Assembly (NCBI GenBank): GCA_030848545.1
Contig: JAVDCA010000017.1
Span: 62,001 to 126,000, forward strand
Direction of reading: 5' to 3'
Origin: Astrobacterium formosum
GTDB lineage: Bacteria; Pseudomonadota; Alphaproteobacteria; Rhizobiales; Xanthobacteraceae
DNA length: 64,000 nucleotides
Below, piece by piece: positions 54,720 to 63,097 of the stretch. Under the pieces are notes generated by a model. It was not told the DNA's origin, made no database searches, and saw nothing but the letters and a program-made list of their open reading frames with translations. How positions within the stretch are numbered: the first letter of the stretch is position 1; the number at the start of each line of letters is the position of its first letter. A program made the translations under genes and the position numbers.

Positions 54720-55045
54720 GGCCGGCGCCGCGGCAACGCCACGATTCAAGTGCCAGATGACGACGTGGAGGAAATGGCAGGCTCCGTGAGAATCGCCCGC
54801 AGCGGAATATGCAGTGCAACTGGGGATCGGCGGATTTTACCTCTCAGGTCTGTGTATATGGTGGTAACGAGCGTCGATTCGCTCTCTGCGCGATGCGGCG
54901 AAGCAGTGACGCTTGAAGCAGTGACGTTTGCGGTCGTCCATGACGTTCAGTCAGGCGCTCGCCCTTCATTCTGGAACCAGAAAGCCCGCACCGCGCTGTA
55001 TTCGCATCCAGTTGCCGCTGCATTCGCATCGGTGAGTTGAGGGTC
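54720..55045. other. Gene-free stretch of 326 bp before rsmB
   Basis: An open frame of 96 codons (54750-55040) has no family resemblance and is not called. The stretch includes a tandem 15-bp repeat, GAAGCAGTGACGCTT and GAAGCAGTGACGTTT (54900-54929), and a local AT-rich zone near 54850-54870 that may hold the rsmB promoter. Confidence 0.5.
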
Positions 55046-56389
55046 ATGATTCGAACGCGCCAGGGGCCTTCCCAGGCCGATGTTCCGGGCCTGCAGGCCC
55101 GCCGCACGTCTGCCGACATCATTGACGGCGTTCTGCGGCGGGGTCGCCCGCTCGACGAACAGATCGACGGCCACACCGCCCATGGGGGCTTCGCCGCCCT
55201 GGCGGATCGCGATCGGGCGCTCGTGCGCCGGATCGTCGCCACCGTTCTGCGCCGGCTCGGGACCTTGCGGTACCTGGTTGGAACTTTTCTCGAGCGCGGG
55301 CTTCCGGCCGATGCTCCGCGGGTCGAGACGGCGCTGCTCATCGGCGCCGCGCAGATCATCATGATCGAGATTCCCGACCACGCCGCCGTCGACCTGTCGG
55401 TACGGCTGGTGCAGGCCGACCGCCGCAGCGCCCGCTATGCGGGCCTCGTCAATGCCGTGCTGCGACGTGTCGCCCAGATGGGCCGCGAACGGCTCGCGGC
55501 CGCCGACACGATCACGCTGGACACGCCGGCGTGGCTGTTGGACCGCTGGTCGGACACCTACGGGTCCGAAACCGCACGGTCCATCGCGGCCGCCAATGGC
55601 CAGGAGCCCGCCCTCGACCTCACGGTACGCGGCGACCCCGCCCACTGGGCCGAACGGCTGCGCGGTCGCGTGCTGCCGACCGGTACCGTGCGCACCATCG
55701 CGCATGGTCCGGTGCCGCTTCTGCCCGGCTTCAGCGAAGGCGTTTGGTGGGTGCAGGACGCCGCCGCCGCCCTGCCGGTACGGCTTCTCGGCGAAGTGGC
55801 CGGCCACCGCGTCGCCGATCTGTGCGCGGCGCCGGGCGGCAAGACCCTGCAATTGGCCCAGGCCGGCGCCACCGTCACCGCGGTCGACCGCTCCGAAATG
55901 CGCCTCGGCCGGCTGCGGGACAACCTGCAACGCCTGCATCTCGAGGCCAAAACCATTGCGGCCGATGCGGCCGAATTCGAAGCGGAGCCCTTCGACGCCG
56001 TGCTCGTCGACGCTCCGTGTTCGTCGACCGGAACGATTCGCCGCCATCCCGACATCCCCTGGCTCAAGCAGCCATCCGACATCACGGCGCTGTCCGAGCT
56101 GCAGGGCCGGCTGATCGCACGCGGGGCAGCGCTGACGCGAGCGGGCGGACAACTTCTGTATTGCGTCTGCTCGCTCGAGCCCGAGGAAGGCGAAAAGATC
56201 GTCGAAGGCTTCCTGGCGGCCCATTCCGAGTTTCGCCGCGATCCGATTTCCGAAAATGAAATCAATGGGTTGGCCGGCATGATCACGCCCGCCGGCGAAC
56301 TCAGGACGCTCCCCTGCCACTGGCCGGCCGACGATCCGCGCCTGGCCGGCCTCGACGGTTTCTTCGCCGCCCGCTTGCGCCGGGTCTGA
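55046..56389 (+). CDS. rsmB: 16S rRNA m5C967 methyltransferase RsmB-like
   Basis: A 447-residue enzyme with an N-terminal NusB-like RNA-binding domain (about 20-150) and a C-terminal SAM-dependent RNA (cytosine-5) methyltransferase domain: SAM motif VADLCAAPGGKTLQLA, C325 in VDAPCSSTGTIRRHPD and C375 in YCVCSLEPEEGE, the two active-site cysteines of RsmB/Fmu. ATG 55046 is preceded by GAGGG; a TTG at 55037 is possible. Followed by a heparinase-like gene and purH, a conserved order in Hyphomicrobiales. Confidence 0.9.
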   Translation: MIRTRQGPSQADVPGLQARRTSADIIDGVLRRGRPLDEQIDGHTAHGGFAALADRDRALVRRIVATVLRRLGTLRYLVGTFLERGLPADAPRVETALLIGAAQIIMIEIPDHAAVDLSVRLVQADRRSARYAGLVNAVLRRVAQMGRERLAAADTITLDTPAWLLDRWSDTYGSETARSIAAANGQEPALDLTVRGDPAHWAERLRGRVLPTGTVRTIAHGPVPLLPGFSEGVWWVQDAAAALPVRLLGEVAGHRVADLCAAPGGKTLQLAQAGATVTAVDRSEMRLGRLRDNLQRLHLEAKTIAADAAEFEAEPFDAVLVDAPCSSTGTIRRHPDIPWLKQPSDITALSELQGRLIARGAALTRAGGQLLYCVCSLEPEEGEKIVEGFLAAHSEFRRDPISENEINGLAGMITPAGELRTLPCHWPADDPRLAGLDGFFAARLRRV

Positions 56390-56517
56390 TCCGGCATCCC
56401 ACGGACCGCGCATCCACAACGGAGCGCCGCTGCGGTTGCCCTCCCGTGAGCCTCGGCTATGTTGTCAGCCACTCGGGGCAGAGGCTCCAAGCTTTTTACC
56501 AGGAGGGGCTCGCATCG

Positions 56518-58269
56518 ATGTCGCGCGCGTCGATGGCGGATCGTGCCCGGCTGGCCCTGCTGGCGCTGCGCCGCAAGATGCTGCATCTGTGCGGCCGCGC
56601 CGCCGCGAGCCGGTGGCGCCCGCGTCTGCCCGGCCGCACCGAGCGAATCGTCATCGCGCCGCAGGACCTGCGTACGGCGGATCCGACCCGCGCCAGCGAA
56701 ATCTACGGTGGCCGCTTCGCCTTTGCGGGCAAGATCGTCACCTGCGACGGCCTTTCTCCCTTCAGCGTCGTGCCGCCCTCGGATGAGTGGGCCGCGCTCC
56801 TGCACGGCTTCGGGTGGTTGCGGCATCTGCGGGCCGCCGATTCGGCCATCACCCGCGCCAATGCCCGCGCCCTGGTGGACGAATGGATCTCTTTGCAGGG
56901 CGTTTCCGACCCGGTCGGTTGGCGGCCCGAGGTCGTCGCTCGCCGGACCATTGCCTGGCTCACCCAGGCGACGCTGATCCTCGATGATTCGGACCCGCGC
57001 TTTTATCGCCGCTTCCTGCGCAATCTGGGCCGACAGGTCCGCTATCTGCGCTGGACCGCGACGACGACCCGCGATGGCGTACCAAGGCTGCAGGCCTATG
57101 TGGCCCTCACCTATGCGGCGCTGTGCATGGCCAATCAGGTCAAGCATCTGAATCGGGCGACCAGCCGGCTCGTCGCCGAACTCGACCGCCAGATTCTGCC
57201 CGACGGCGGCCATATCAGCCGCAATCCGAACGCCCTGATCGATCTCCTGCTCGATTTCCTCCCCTTGAGCCAAGCCTTTTCGGCCCGCAATGTCGCTCCG
57301 CCGCCGGCACTTCTCAATGCCATCGACCGCATGATGCCGATGCTGCGCTTCTTCCGCCACGCCGACGGGGCGTTCGGCATGTTCAACGGCATGGGGCCAA
57401 CCTCGCCCGACCTTCTGGCGACCATCCTGGCCTATGACGACGCCGCCGGGCAGCCGCTCGCCAGCACGCCGCATTCGGGCTACCAGCGCGTCGAACTGGG
57501 TGAGTCGGTGCTGCTGATGGACACCGGCACGCCGCCGCCCTTCGGGGTGTCGGCAGACGCCCATGCGGGCTGCCTGTCGTTCGAGTTCTCGGCGCGCACG
57601 CAGCGCATCATCGTCAATTGCGGCCTGCCCGCCCACGGACGCGACAACTGGCGGCAGATTTCGCGCGCCACCTCCGCCCATTCCACCGTCACGTTCAATG
57701 ACACCTCTTCGTGCCAGTTTCTCGAGGGCGGGACGTGGCGGCGCGTCTACGGAACCCCGATCTCCTCCGGGCCTGCCCACGTGGATGTCGCCCGCGAGTC
57801 GCGCGAGCGTGGCGGCGTCATGCTGCTCGCCTCCCACGACGGCTATGGCCGCCGCTTCAGCATCATCCACCACCGCTCGGTCATGCTCTCCGGCGACGGA
57901 CTGAGGCTCGACGGCGAAGACGCGTTCCTGCCGGCCGGCCACGATCTCTTGCCGGCGAATGTGCCGGACGAATTCGCGGTGCGCTTCCACTTGCACCCGT
58001 CGATCAGGGCAACGCGGGCCGCGGACGGTCGCAGCGCCGTGTTGGTGCTGCCCAACAAGGACGTGTGGAGCTTCGACACCCACGAAGACCGCCTGGAGGT
58101 GGAGGACAGCGTCTATCTGGCCGGGCTGGACGGTCCGCGCCGGACCGTCCAGCTCGTCGTCTACGGCCACGCTCGCGACGTCCAGCGCGTCAACTGGACC
58201 TTGTCCTTTACGCCGCCGAACGCCAGTCGTCGTCCGCCACGGAACGAACAGCCCGCCCCGCCGCCGTGA
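56518..58269 (+). CDS. Heparinase II/III family protein
   Basis: A 583-residue protein. The N-terminal half is an all-helical alpha/alpha-toroid-like region (LRHLRAADSAITRANARALV, RRTIAWLTQATLILDDSDP), the C-terminal half (about 300-560) a beta-rich Hepar_II_III domain with DAGCLSFEFSARTQRIIVNCG and ATSAHSTVTFNDTSS, in which the histidine is characteristic. There is no signal peptide by eye. ATG 56518 has AGGAGGGG 9 bases upstream; a GTG at 56446 is the alternative. This gene sits between rsmB and purH throughout rhizobia; its polysaccharide substrate is unknown. Confidence 0.88.
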   Translation: MSRASMADRARLALLALRRKMLHLCGRAAASRWRPRLPGRTERIVIAPQDLRTADPTRASEIYGGRFAFAGKIVTCDGLSPFSVVPPSDEWAALLHGFGWLRHLRAADSAITRANARALVDEWISLQGVSDPVGWRPEVVARRTIAWLTQATLILDDSDPRFYRRFLRNLGRQVRYLRWTATTTRDGVPRLQAYVALTYAALCMANQVKHLNRATSRLVAELDRQILPDGGHISRNPNALIDLLLDFLPLSQAFSARNVAPPPALLNAIDRMMPMLRFFRHADGAFGMFNGMGPTSPDLLATILAYDDAAGQPLASTPHSGYQRVELGESVLLMDTGTPPPFGVSADAHAGCLSFEFSARTQRIIVNCGLPAHGRDNWRQISRATSAHSTVTFNDTSSCQFLEGGTWRRVYGTPISSGPAHVDVARESRERGGVMLLASHDGYGRRFSIIHHRSVMLSGDGLRLDGEDAFLPAGHDLLPANVPDEFAVRFHLHPSIRATRAADGRSAVLVLPNKDVWSFDTHEDRLEVEDSVYLAGLDGPRRTVQLVVYGHARDVQRVNWTLSFTPPNASRRPPRNEQPAPPP

Positions 58270-58400
58270 AGACCGACCGCAGCGCCCCATCGCTCCGGGA
58301 CGCCGTGCATACGGCGAGCCCGGATCGGCCAGGAAACTGTCGGTATCGCGTTTTCCGGCCTTTTCCGCCGCGGCGGAGGGTGTACAAAGCCGGCGATGCC

Positions 58401-58458
58401 GGCCTGTCGGGGCCCGGCTCAGGGTCGCGGCGTTCTAGAGCCGACAGGCCCGTTTTTT
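58401..58458 (+). terminator. Terminator or attenuator hairpin in the purH leader
   Basis: GGCCTGTCGG (58401-58410) and CCGACAGGCC (58441-58450) form a perfect 10-bp stem around a 30-base loop, followed by CGTTTTTT. It ends 59 bp before purH and starts 131 bp after the heparinase stop. It is either the terminator of the rsmB-heparinase transcript or an attenuator before purH. Confidence 0.7.
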
Positions 58459-58517
58459 AAACCGTGCGGCTGCCGGCCGATAAGGCCGCGCCACCAAAAA
58501 GCAGCGATCCTGGCACC

Positions 58518-60104
58518 ATGACCGAGCAACGCGTTCTCCGCGCCCTCCTATCCGTTTCCGACAAGACCGGCCTTGTGGATTTTGCCCGCGCGCTCGCCGG
58601 CCACGGCGTCACGCTCGTATCCACTGGCGGCACCCGCGCGGCCCTGCAGCAGGCCGGCCTCGCCGTCATGGACATTTCGGAAGTGACGGGCTTTCCCGAG
58701 ATGATGGACGGCCGCGTCAAGACGCTGCACCCGAAAGTGCATGGCGGCCTTCTGGCGGTCCGCCACAATGCCGAGCACGTCGCCGCCATGGAGAAGCACG
58801 GCATTACCGGCATCGATCTCCTGGTGGTCAACCTGTATCCGTTCGCCGCCACGGTCGCCAAGGGCGCCGGCTACGACGAGTGCATCGAGAACATCGACAT
58901 CGGCGGCCCGGCGCTGATCCGCGCCGGCGCCAAGAACCACGCCGACGTCACCGTGGTGGTGGAGCCCGGCGACTACGCCGCGGTCCTCGCCGAACTGTCC
59001 GCCCATGGCGGCGCCACCACGCTGGCGCTGCGCAAGCGCCTGGCCGCCAAGGCGTACGCGTCGACGGCCGCCTACGACGCCATGATCTCCAACTGGTTCG
59101 CCGCAGAGCTCGCCGATGCGGCGCCCGATTTCCGTGCCCTGGGCGGGCGCCTCGTCGAGGCCCTGCGCTACGGCGAAAACCCGCACCAGACGGCCGCCTT
59201 CTACCGCACTCCCGAGGCGCGCGCCGGCGTCGCAACCGCCCGCCAGGTGCAGGGCAAGCAGCTCTCCTACAACAACATCAACGACACCGACGCGGCTTAC
59301 GAATGCGTCGCCGAGTTCGATCCCGCCCGCACGGCGGCGTGCGTGATCGTCAAGCACGCCAATCCGTGCGGCGTCGCCGAGGGTTCGTCACTGCTCGACG
59401 CCTACAAGAAGGCGCTGGCCTGCGATTCCACCTCCGCCTATGGCGGCATCGTGGCCTTGAACCGTCCCCTCGACGCCGAGGCCGCCAGGGCCATCACGGA
59501 GATCTTCACCGAGGTAATCATCGCCCCCGACGCCTCGGACGAGGCGATCGCCATCGTGGCGGCGAAGAAGAACCTGCGCCTCCTGCTCGCCGGCCGCCTG
59601 CCCGACCCGCGCGCGTCAGGTCTCACCATGAAGACGGTCGCGGGCGGCTTCCTGGTACAGTCGCGCGACAATGCGATCGTCGACGACATGCAACTCAAGA
59701 CGGTGACGAAGCGCGCTCCGACTGAGGCCGAGCTCGCCGATCTGCGCTTCGCGTTCCGGATCGCCAAGCACGTCAAGTCCAACACCATCGTGTACGCCCG
59801 TGACCGCGCCACCGTCGGCATCGGCGCCGGCCAGATGAGCCGGGTCGATTCCGCCCGCATCGCCGCCCGCAAGGCCGAGGACGCCGCCAAGGAACTCGGC
59901 CTCGCGGCACCGCTCACCAAGGGTTCGGTGGTTGCCTCCGACGCCTTCTTCCCGTTCGCCGACGGGCTCCTGGTGGCGATCGAGGCCGGCGCCACGGCGG
60001 TGATCCAACCCGGCGGCTCCATGCGCGACGACCTGGTCATCAAGGCCGCCGACGAGCACGGCATCGCCATGGTGTTCACCGGGACGCGGCATTTCCGGCA
60101 TTGA
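58518..60104 (+). CDS. purH: Bifunctional AICAR formyltransferase / IMP cyclohydrolase
   Basis: A 528-residue enzyme of the last two purine-synthesis steps. The N-terminal MGS-like cyclohydrolase domain ([40 protein letters not shown]) is followed by the AICARFT domain with catalytic KHANPCG, the substrate region [15 protein letters not shown] and [13 protein letters not shown] 58518 gives the standard [16 protein letters not shown] start; an upstream GTG at 58464 would extend it into the leader. Preceded by a hairpin with T-run. Confidence 0.97.
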   Translation: MTEQRVLRALLSVSDKTGLVDFARALAGHGVTLVSTGGTRAALQQAGLAVMDISEVTGFPEMMDGRVKTLHPKVHGGLLAVRHNAEHVAAMEKHGITGIDLLVVNLYPFAATVAKGAGYDECIENIDIGGPALIRAGAKNHADVTVVVEPGDYAAVLAELSAHGGATTLALRKRLAAKAYASTAAYDAMISNWFAAELADAAPDFRALGGRLVEALRYGENPHQTAAFYRTPEARAGVATARQVQGKQLSYNNINDTDAAYECVAEFDPARTAACVIVKHANPCGVAEGSSLLDAYKKALACDSTSAYGGIVALNRPLDAEAARAITEIFTEVIIAPDASDEAIAIVAAKKNLRLLLAGRLPDPRASGLTMKTVAGGFLVQSRDNAIVDDMQLKTVTKRAPTEAELADLRFAFRIAKHVKSNTIVYARDRATVGIGAGQMSRVDSARIAARKAEDAAKELGLAAPLTKGSVVASDAFFPFADGLLVAIEAGATAVIQPGGSMRDDLVIKAADEHGIAMVFTGTRHFRH

Positions 60105-60110
60105 GGCGAA

Positions 60111-60264
60111 CATCCCTCCCCTGAAAGGGGAGGGTCCGCCCGAAGGGCGGAGGTGGGGTCAAGCGGCATCCGTCACAAACTCGGGCGCAAGAATTTGGGG
60201 TCAAGAGCCCCCACTTGGCGCCTTCGGCGCCACCCTCCCCCGCGCAAGAGCGCGGAGGAGGGAT
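60111..60264. repeat. Palindromic repeat family E, second copy
   Basis: Same order of elements as the copy at 45780-45932: CCCTCCCCTGAAAGGGGAGG, GTCCGCCCGAAGGGCGGAGG, then GGCGCCTTCGGCGCC and, at the right end, CCCTCCCCCGCGCAAGAGCG. The centre differs. It lies between convergent purH and ggt. Confidence 0.88.
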
Positions 60265-60272
60265 AAGGGCCC

Positions 60273-62090
60273 TCAATACCCCGCCGCCAGCGAGCCGCGC
60301 GCCCGCTGGTCGGCGGCGCCCATGTAGCCGTCGGGGATCGCCAGGATCGAGTGCGCCGAGCCGGCAGCCGGACCGAACCGGACATTGTGGCCGCGGGCCG
60401 TGAGAGCGCGCACGATCTCGGCCGGCATCGCCTTCTCGACCGTGACCTCGTCGGGCCGCCACTGGTGATGGACGCGCGGCAGCGTCACCGCCTCGCCGAT
60501 CGACTTGCCGTACTCGACCGCGTTGAGCACCACCTGCAATACCGTGGTGATGATGCGGCTGCCGCCGGGAGCGCCGGTGACGAGATGGACCTTGCCGTCC
60601 TTGAGCACGATCGTGGGCGTCATGGACGACAGCGGCCGCTTGCCCGGCGCCGGTGCGTTCAACGCCCCGCCCGTCAACCCGAAGGCGTTGGCGGCGCCCG
60701 GCGCGGCGGCGAAATCGTCGAGCGTGTTGTTCAACAGGATGCCGGTCGTGCCGGCGACGAGGCCGAGGCCGTAATTGAAGTTGAGCGAATAGGTGTTGGC
60801 CACCGCGTTGCCGGCGGCGTCCACGATGGAGAAATGGGTGGTGTTGCCGCCACCGCCGGCTGGCGGATCGGGCAGCGTCGAGCCGACCTCGCGGGCCTGG
60901 CGGGAATCGATGCCCTCGCGCAGCTCGGCCGCGTAGTCCTTCGACGTCAGCAGCTCGATGGGCACGTCGACGAAGTCGCTGTCGCCCAGATATTCGGCGC
61001 GGTCCGCATAGGCGAGCTTCATGGCCTCGATCATGAGGTGCAGCGACGCCGGCGAATTGGCCCGCAGCGAGCGCAGCGGGAACCCCTCCAGGATGTTGAG
61101 CATCTCGACGAGGTGCACGCCGCCCGACGAGGCCGGCGGCATCGACAGGACGTCGTAGCCCCGGAAAGTGCCGCGCACCGGCTCGCGCACCACCGGCATG
61201 TAGTCCTCGATATCGCTCCTTCGCAGGACGCCCCCGGAATTGACGGCCGCGGCCACGATCTCGTCGGCGATCGGGCCGGTGTAGAAGGCGCGGGCGCCAT
61301 CGCGGGCGATCGCGTCCAGGGTGTGGGCGAGATCCTGCTGCACCAGGGTGTCGCCGGCGCCGAGCGGGGTGCCGTCCTGCTTGAGAAAGATCTTCGCCGC
61401 CGATGGCCAGCGTGCGAGGCGCGGCTGCGCGAGCAGGAGGGAATCGAGGAGATCGTCCTCGACCGGGATGCCTTCGCGGGCGAGCGCGATCGCCGGCGCC
61501 AACAGTTCGGCGAGGGTGAACTTGCCCGACCCGTGGCGCTCCAGCGCCAGGGTCAGGCCCGCCACCGTACCCGGAACCCCGATGGCAAGCGGACCGTTGC
61601 GCGATTTTTCCGGATCGGCCTTGCCGTCGGCATCGAGAAAGCTGTCGGCAGCGATCCCCCGCGGCGCAGTCTCACGGTAGTCGATGGCCACCGACTCGTT
61701 GCGGTCGGCAAGATGCACCATCATGAAGCCGCCGCCGCCCAGATTGCCGGCGCGCGGCAGCGTCACCGCGAGCGCAAAGCCGACCGCCACCGCGGCGTCG
61801 ACGGCGTTGCCGCCCCGCTCCAGGATTTCGACGCCGATGCGGGTGGCACGTTTTTCCTGCGTGACCACCATGCCGCGGCGCCCAATCGCGGTCTGGGCGC
61901 GCGCGGGTTCCGTGATGCTGCTGGGCGCCGCCTGGGCATCGATTCGCGGCGCGGCGCCCGGCGATGGCGCACCGGAAGATGGCGCTTCAGAGGACGGCGC
62001 ACCGGCGGATGGTGCCTGCGCGATCGCCGGCCACGCCACAAGGCACAGCATGGCACCCGCGAACGCGAGTCGACGGACAGGAACCTGCAT
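60273..62090 (-). CDS. ggt: Gamma-glutamyltransferase
   Basis: A 605-residue periplasmic N-terminal-nucleophile hydrolase/transferase acting on glutathione and gamma-glutamyl compounds. Signal peptide to about residue 25, then a Ser/Ala/Pro-rich low-complexity stretch (ASSEAPSSGAPSPGA) not found in most relatives. The self-cleavage and catalytic threonine is T417 in GGGNTTHFSIVD; GNLGGGGFMMVHL, DYRETAPRG and PSGAPGGSRI-like LVTGAPGGSRI are further hallmarks. ATG 62090 lacks a strong ribosome site. Made as one chain and cleaved into large and small subunits before T417. Confidence 0.95.
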   Translation of the reverse strand: MQVPVRRLAFAGAMLCLVAWPAIAQAPSAGAPSSEAPSSGAPSPGAAPRIDAQAAPSSITEPARAQTAIGRRGMVVTQEKRATRIGVEILERGGNAVDAAVAVGFALAVTLPRAGNLGGGGFMMVHLADRNESVAIDYRETAPRGIAADSFLDADGKADPEKSRNGPLAIGVPGTVAGLTLALERHGSGKFTLAELLAPAIALAREGIPVEDDLLDSLLLAQPRLARWPSAAKIFLKQDGTPLGAGDTLVQQDLAHTLDAIARDGARAFYTGPIADEIVAAAVNSGGVLRRSDIEDYMPVVREPVRGTFRGYDVLSMPPASSGGVHLVEMLNILEGFPLRSLRANSPASLHLMIEAMKLAYADRAEYLGDSDFVDVPIELLTSKDYAAELREGIDSRQAREVGSTLPDPPAGGGGNTTHFSIVDAAGNAVANTYSLNFNYGLGLVAGTTGILLNNTLDDFAAAPGAANAFGLTGGALNAPAPGKRPLSSMTPTIVLKDGKVHLVTGAPGGSRIITTVLQVVLNAVEYGKSIGEAVTLPRVHHQWRPDEVTVEKAMPAEIVRALTARGHNVRFGPAAGSAHSILAIPDGYMGAADQRARGSLAAGY

Positions 62091-62267
62091 GGCCGAAAAT
62101 TCTCTAGGGATACGCCGCGTTCAGATTAGTGGGTTTTCGGTCGCGGCCAAATCACGATCGTGGCTGGGCCGGCATGCGCCGAAACCGCTTGTGTCCGACG
62201 GATTATTCCAAATCCGGAAGGTGGCAACGAAGACACCGCGCCACCTCGTCCGTTTCCCCAGTGACGA

Positions 62268-62918
62268 TCAGCGCCCCTGGGCGTGATACGCGGTGTTCGG
62301 TCGCATGTCGGTGGCCGCCGCGACCCGGTTCGACATATTGAAGAAGCCGGTGACGGCGGTGATGTCCCAGATGTCGCGATCCGAAAAGCCGGCGCCCCGG
62401 AGCGCGGCCCGGTCCGTCTCCACGACCGACCAGGGTTCGGCCGTCAGCCGGTGTGCGAAAGCCAGCATGGCGGTTTCCCGCGGCGAGAGTTCCGTCGCGG
62501 CCCGCCAGTTCATGGCCATGAGTTCGCCGAGGACCGGATCACGCGACAGGGTGCGCACCGCGGCCCCGTGAGCGACCAGGCAATAGTAGCATCGATTGTA
62601 TGATGATACCACGACGGCGATCATCTCGCGCTCAAGCTTGGTCAGACCCGAGGGCGCCAGCATCAGATCGTTGTACATGGCCGCGAAAGCGGACAGCTTT
62701 GCTTCGTCGAACGCATAGGCCTTGAGGACGTTGGGCACGAAGCCGATCTTGTCTTCGCACTTGCGAAAATAGGCGGCCATTTCGGCCCCCAATACCGCCG
62801 CCGGCAGGTCGAGGGCGGTTACGTCGACATCGTCGCGGGCGCCATGGCGGGAGGGCGCCGTCCCGTGCGCCCGGTCGTTGCTGCGCCGCAGCGGCGCCTC
62901 GGTCTTCTCGGCTTTCAC
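62268..62918 (-). CDS. AhpD-like (carboxymuconolactone decarboxylase family) peroxidase-related protein
   Basis: A 216-residue protein with an AhpD-type domain: the redox motif and proton-relay histidine are in NRCYYCLVAHGAAV (CxxC ... H). Pattern FVPNVLKAYAFDEAKLSAFAAMYNDLM and WDITAVTGFFNMSNRVA match uncharacterised peroxidase-related enzymes of this family. GTG 62918 is chosen for GGGAG 6 bases upstream; an upstream ATG at 62972 without a ribosome site is the alternative. Divergent from NAD-glutamate dehydrogenase. Probably reduces hydroperoxides. Confidence 0.85.
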   Translation of the reverse strand: MKAEKTEAPLRRSNDRAHGTAPSRHGARDDVDVTALDLPAAVLGAEMAAYFRKCEDKIGFVPNVLKAYAFDEAKLSAFAAMYNDLMLAPSGLTKLEREMIAVVVSSYNRCYYCLVAHGAAVRTLSRDPVLGELMAMNWRAATELSPRETAMLAFAHRLTAEPWSVVETDRAALRGAGFSDRDIWDITAVTGFFNMSNRVAAATDMRPNTAYHAQGR

Positions 62919-63097
62919 GCGTTTCTCCCATGGGATTTTTGATGCGCGACATTTTAGCGACTCGTTTGCCATAGTAAAAAGGCCGAACGATCCAGAGGAA
63001 ATCCCTGTCGAACGCGACGCCACAGATCATCACCCGGCGCGCTCAGGTGATTCGGTCCGCGCCTCCGAGGGCCTTCAAGGAAACAGCGGCAGTTATC

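Noticed and set aside
54750-55040. 96-codon plus-strand ORF before rsmB
   Set aside because: No ribosome site, no family resemblance, and it contains a tandem 15-bp DNA repeat; more likely leader DNA.
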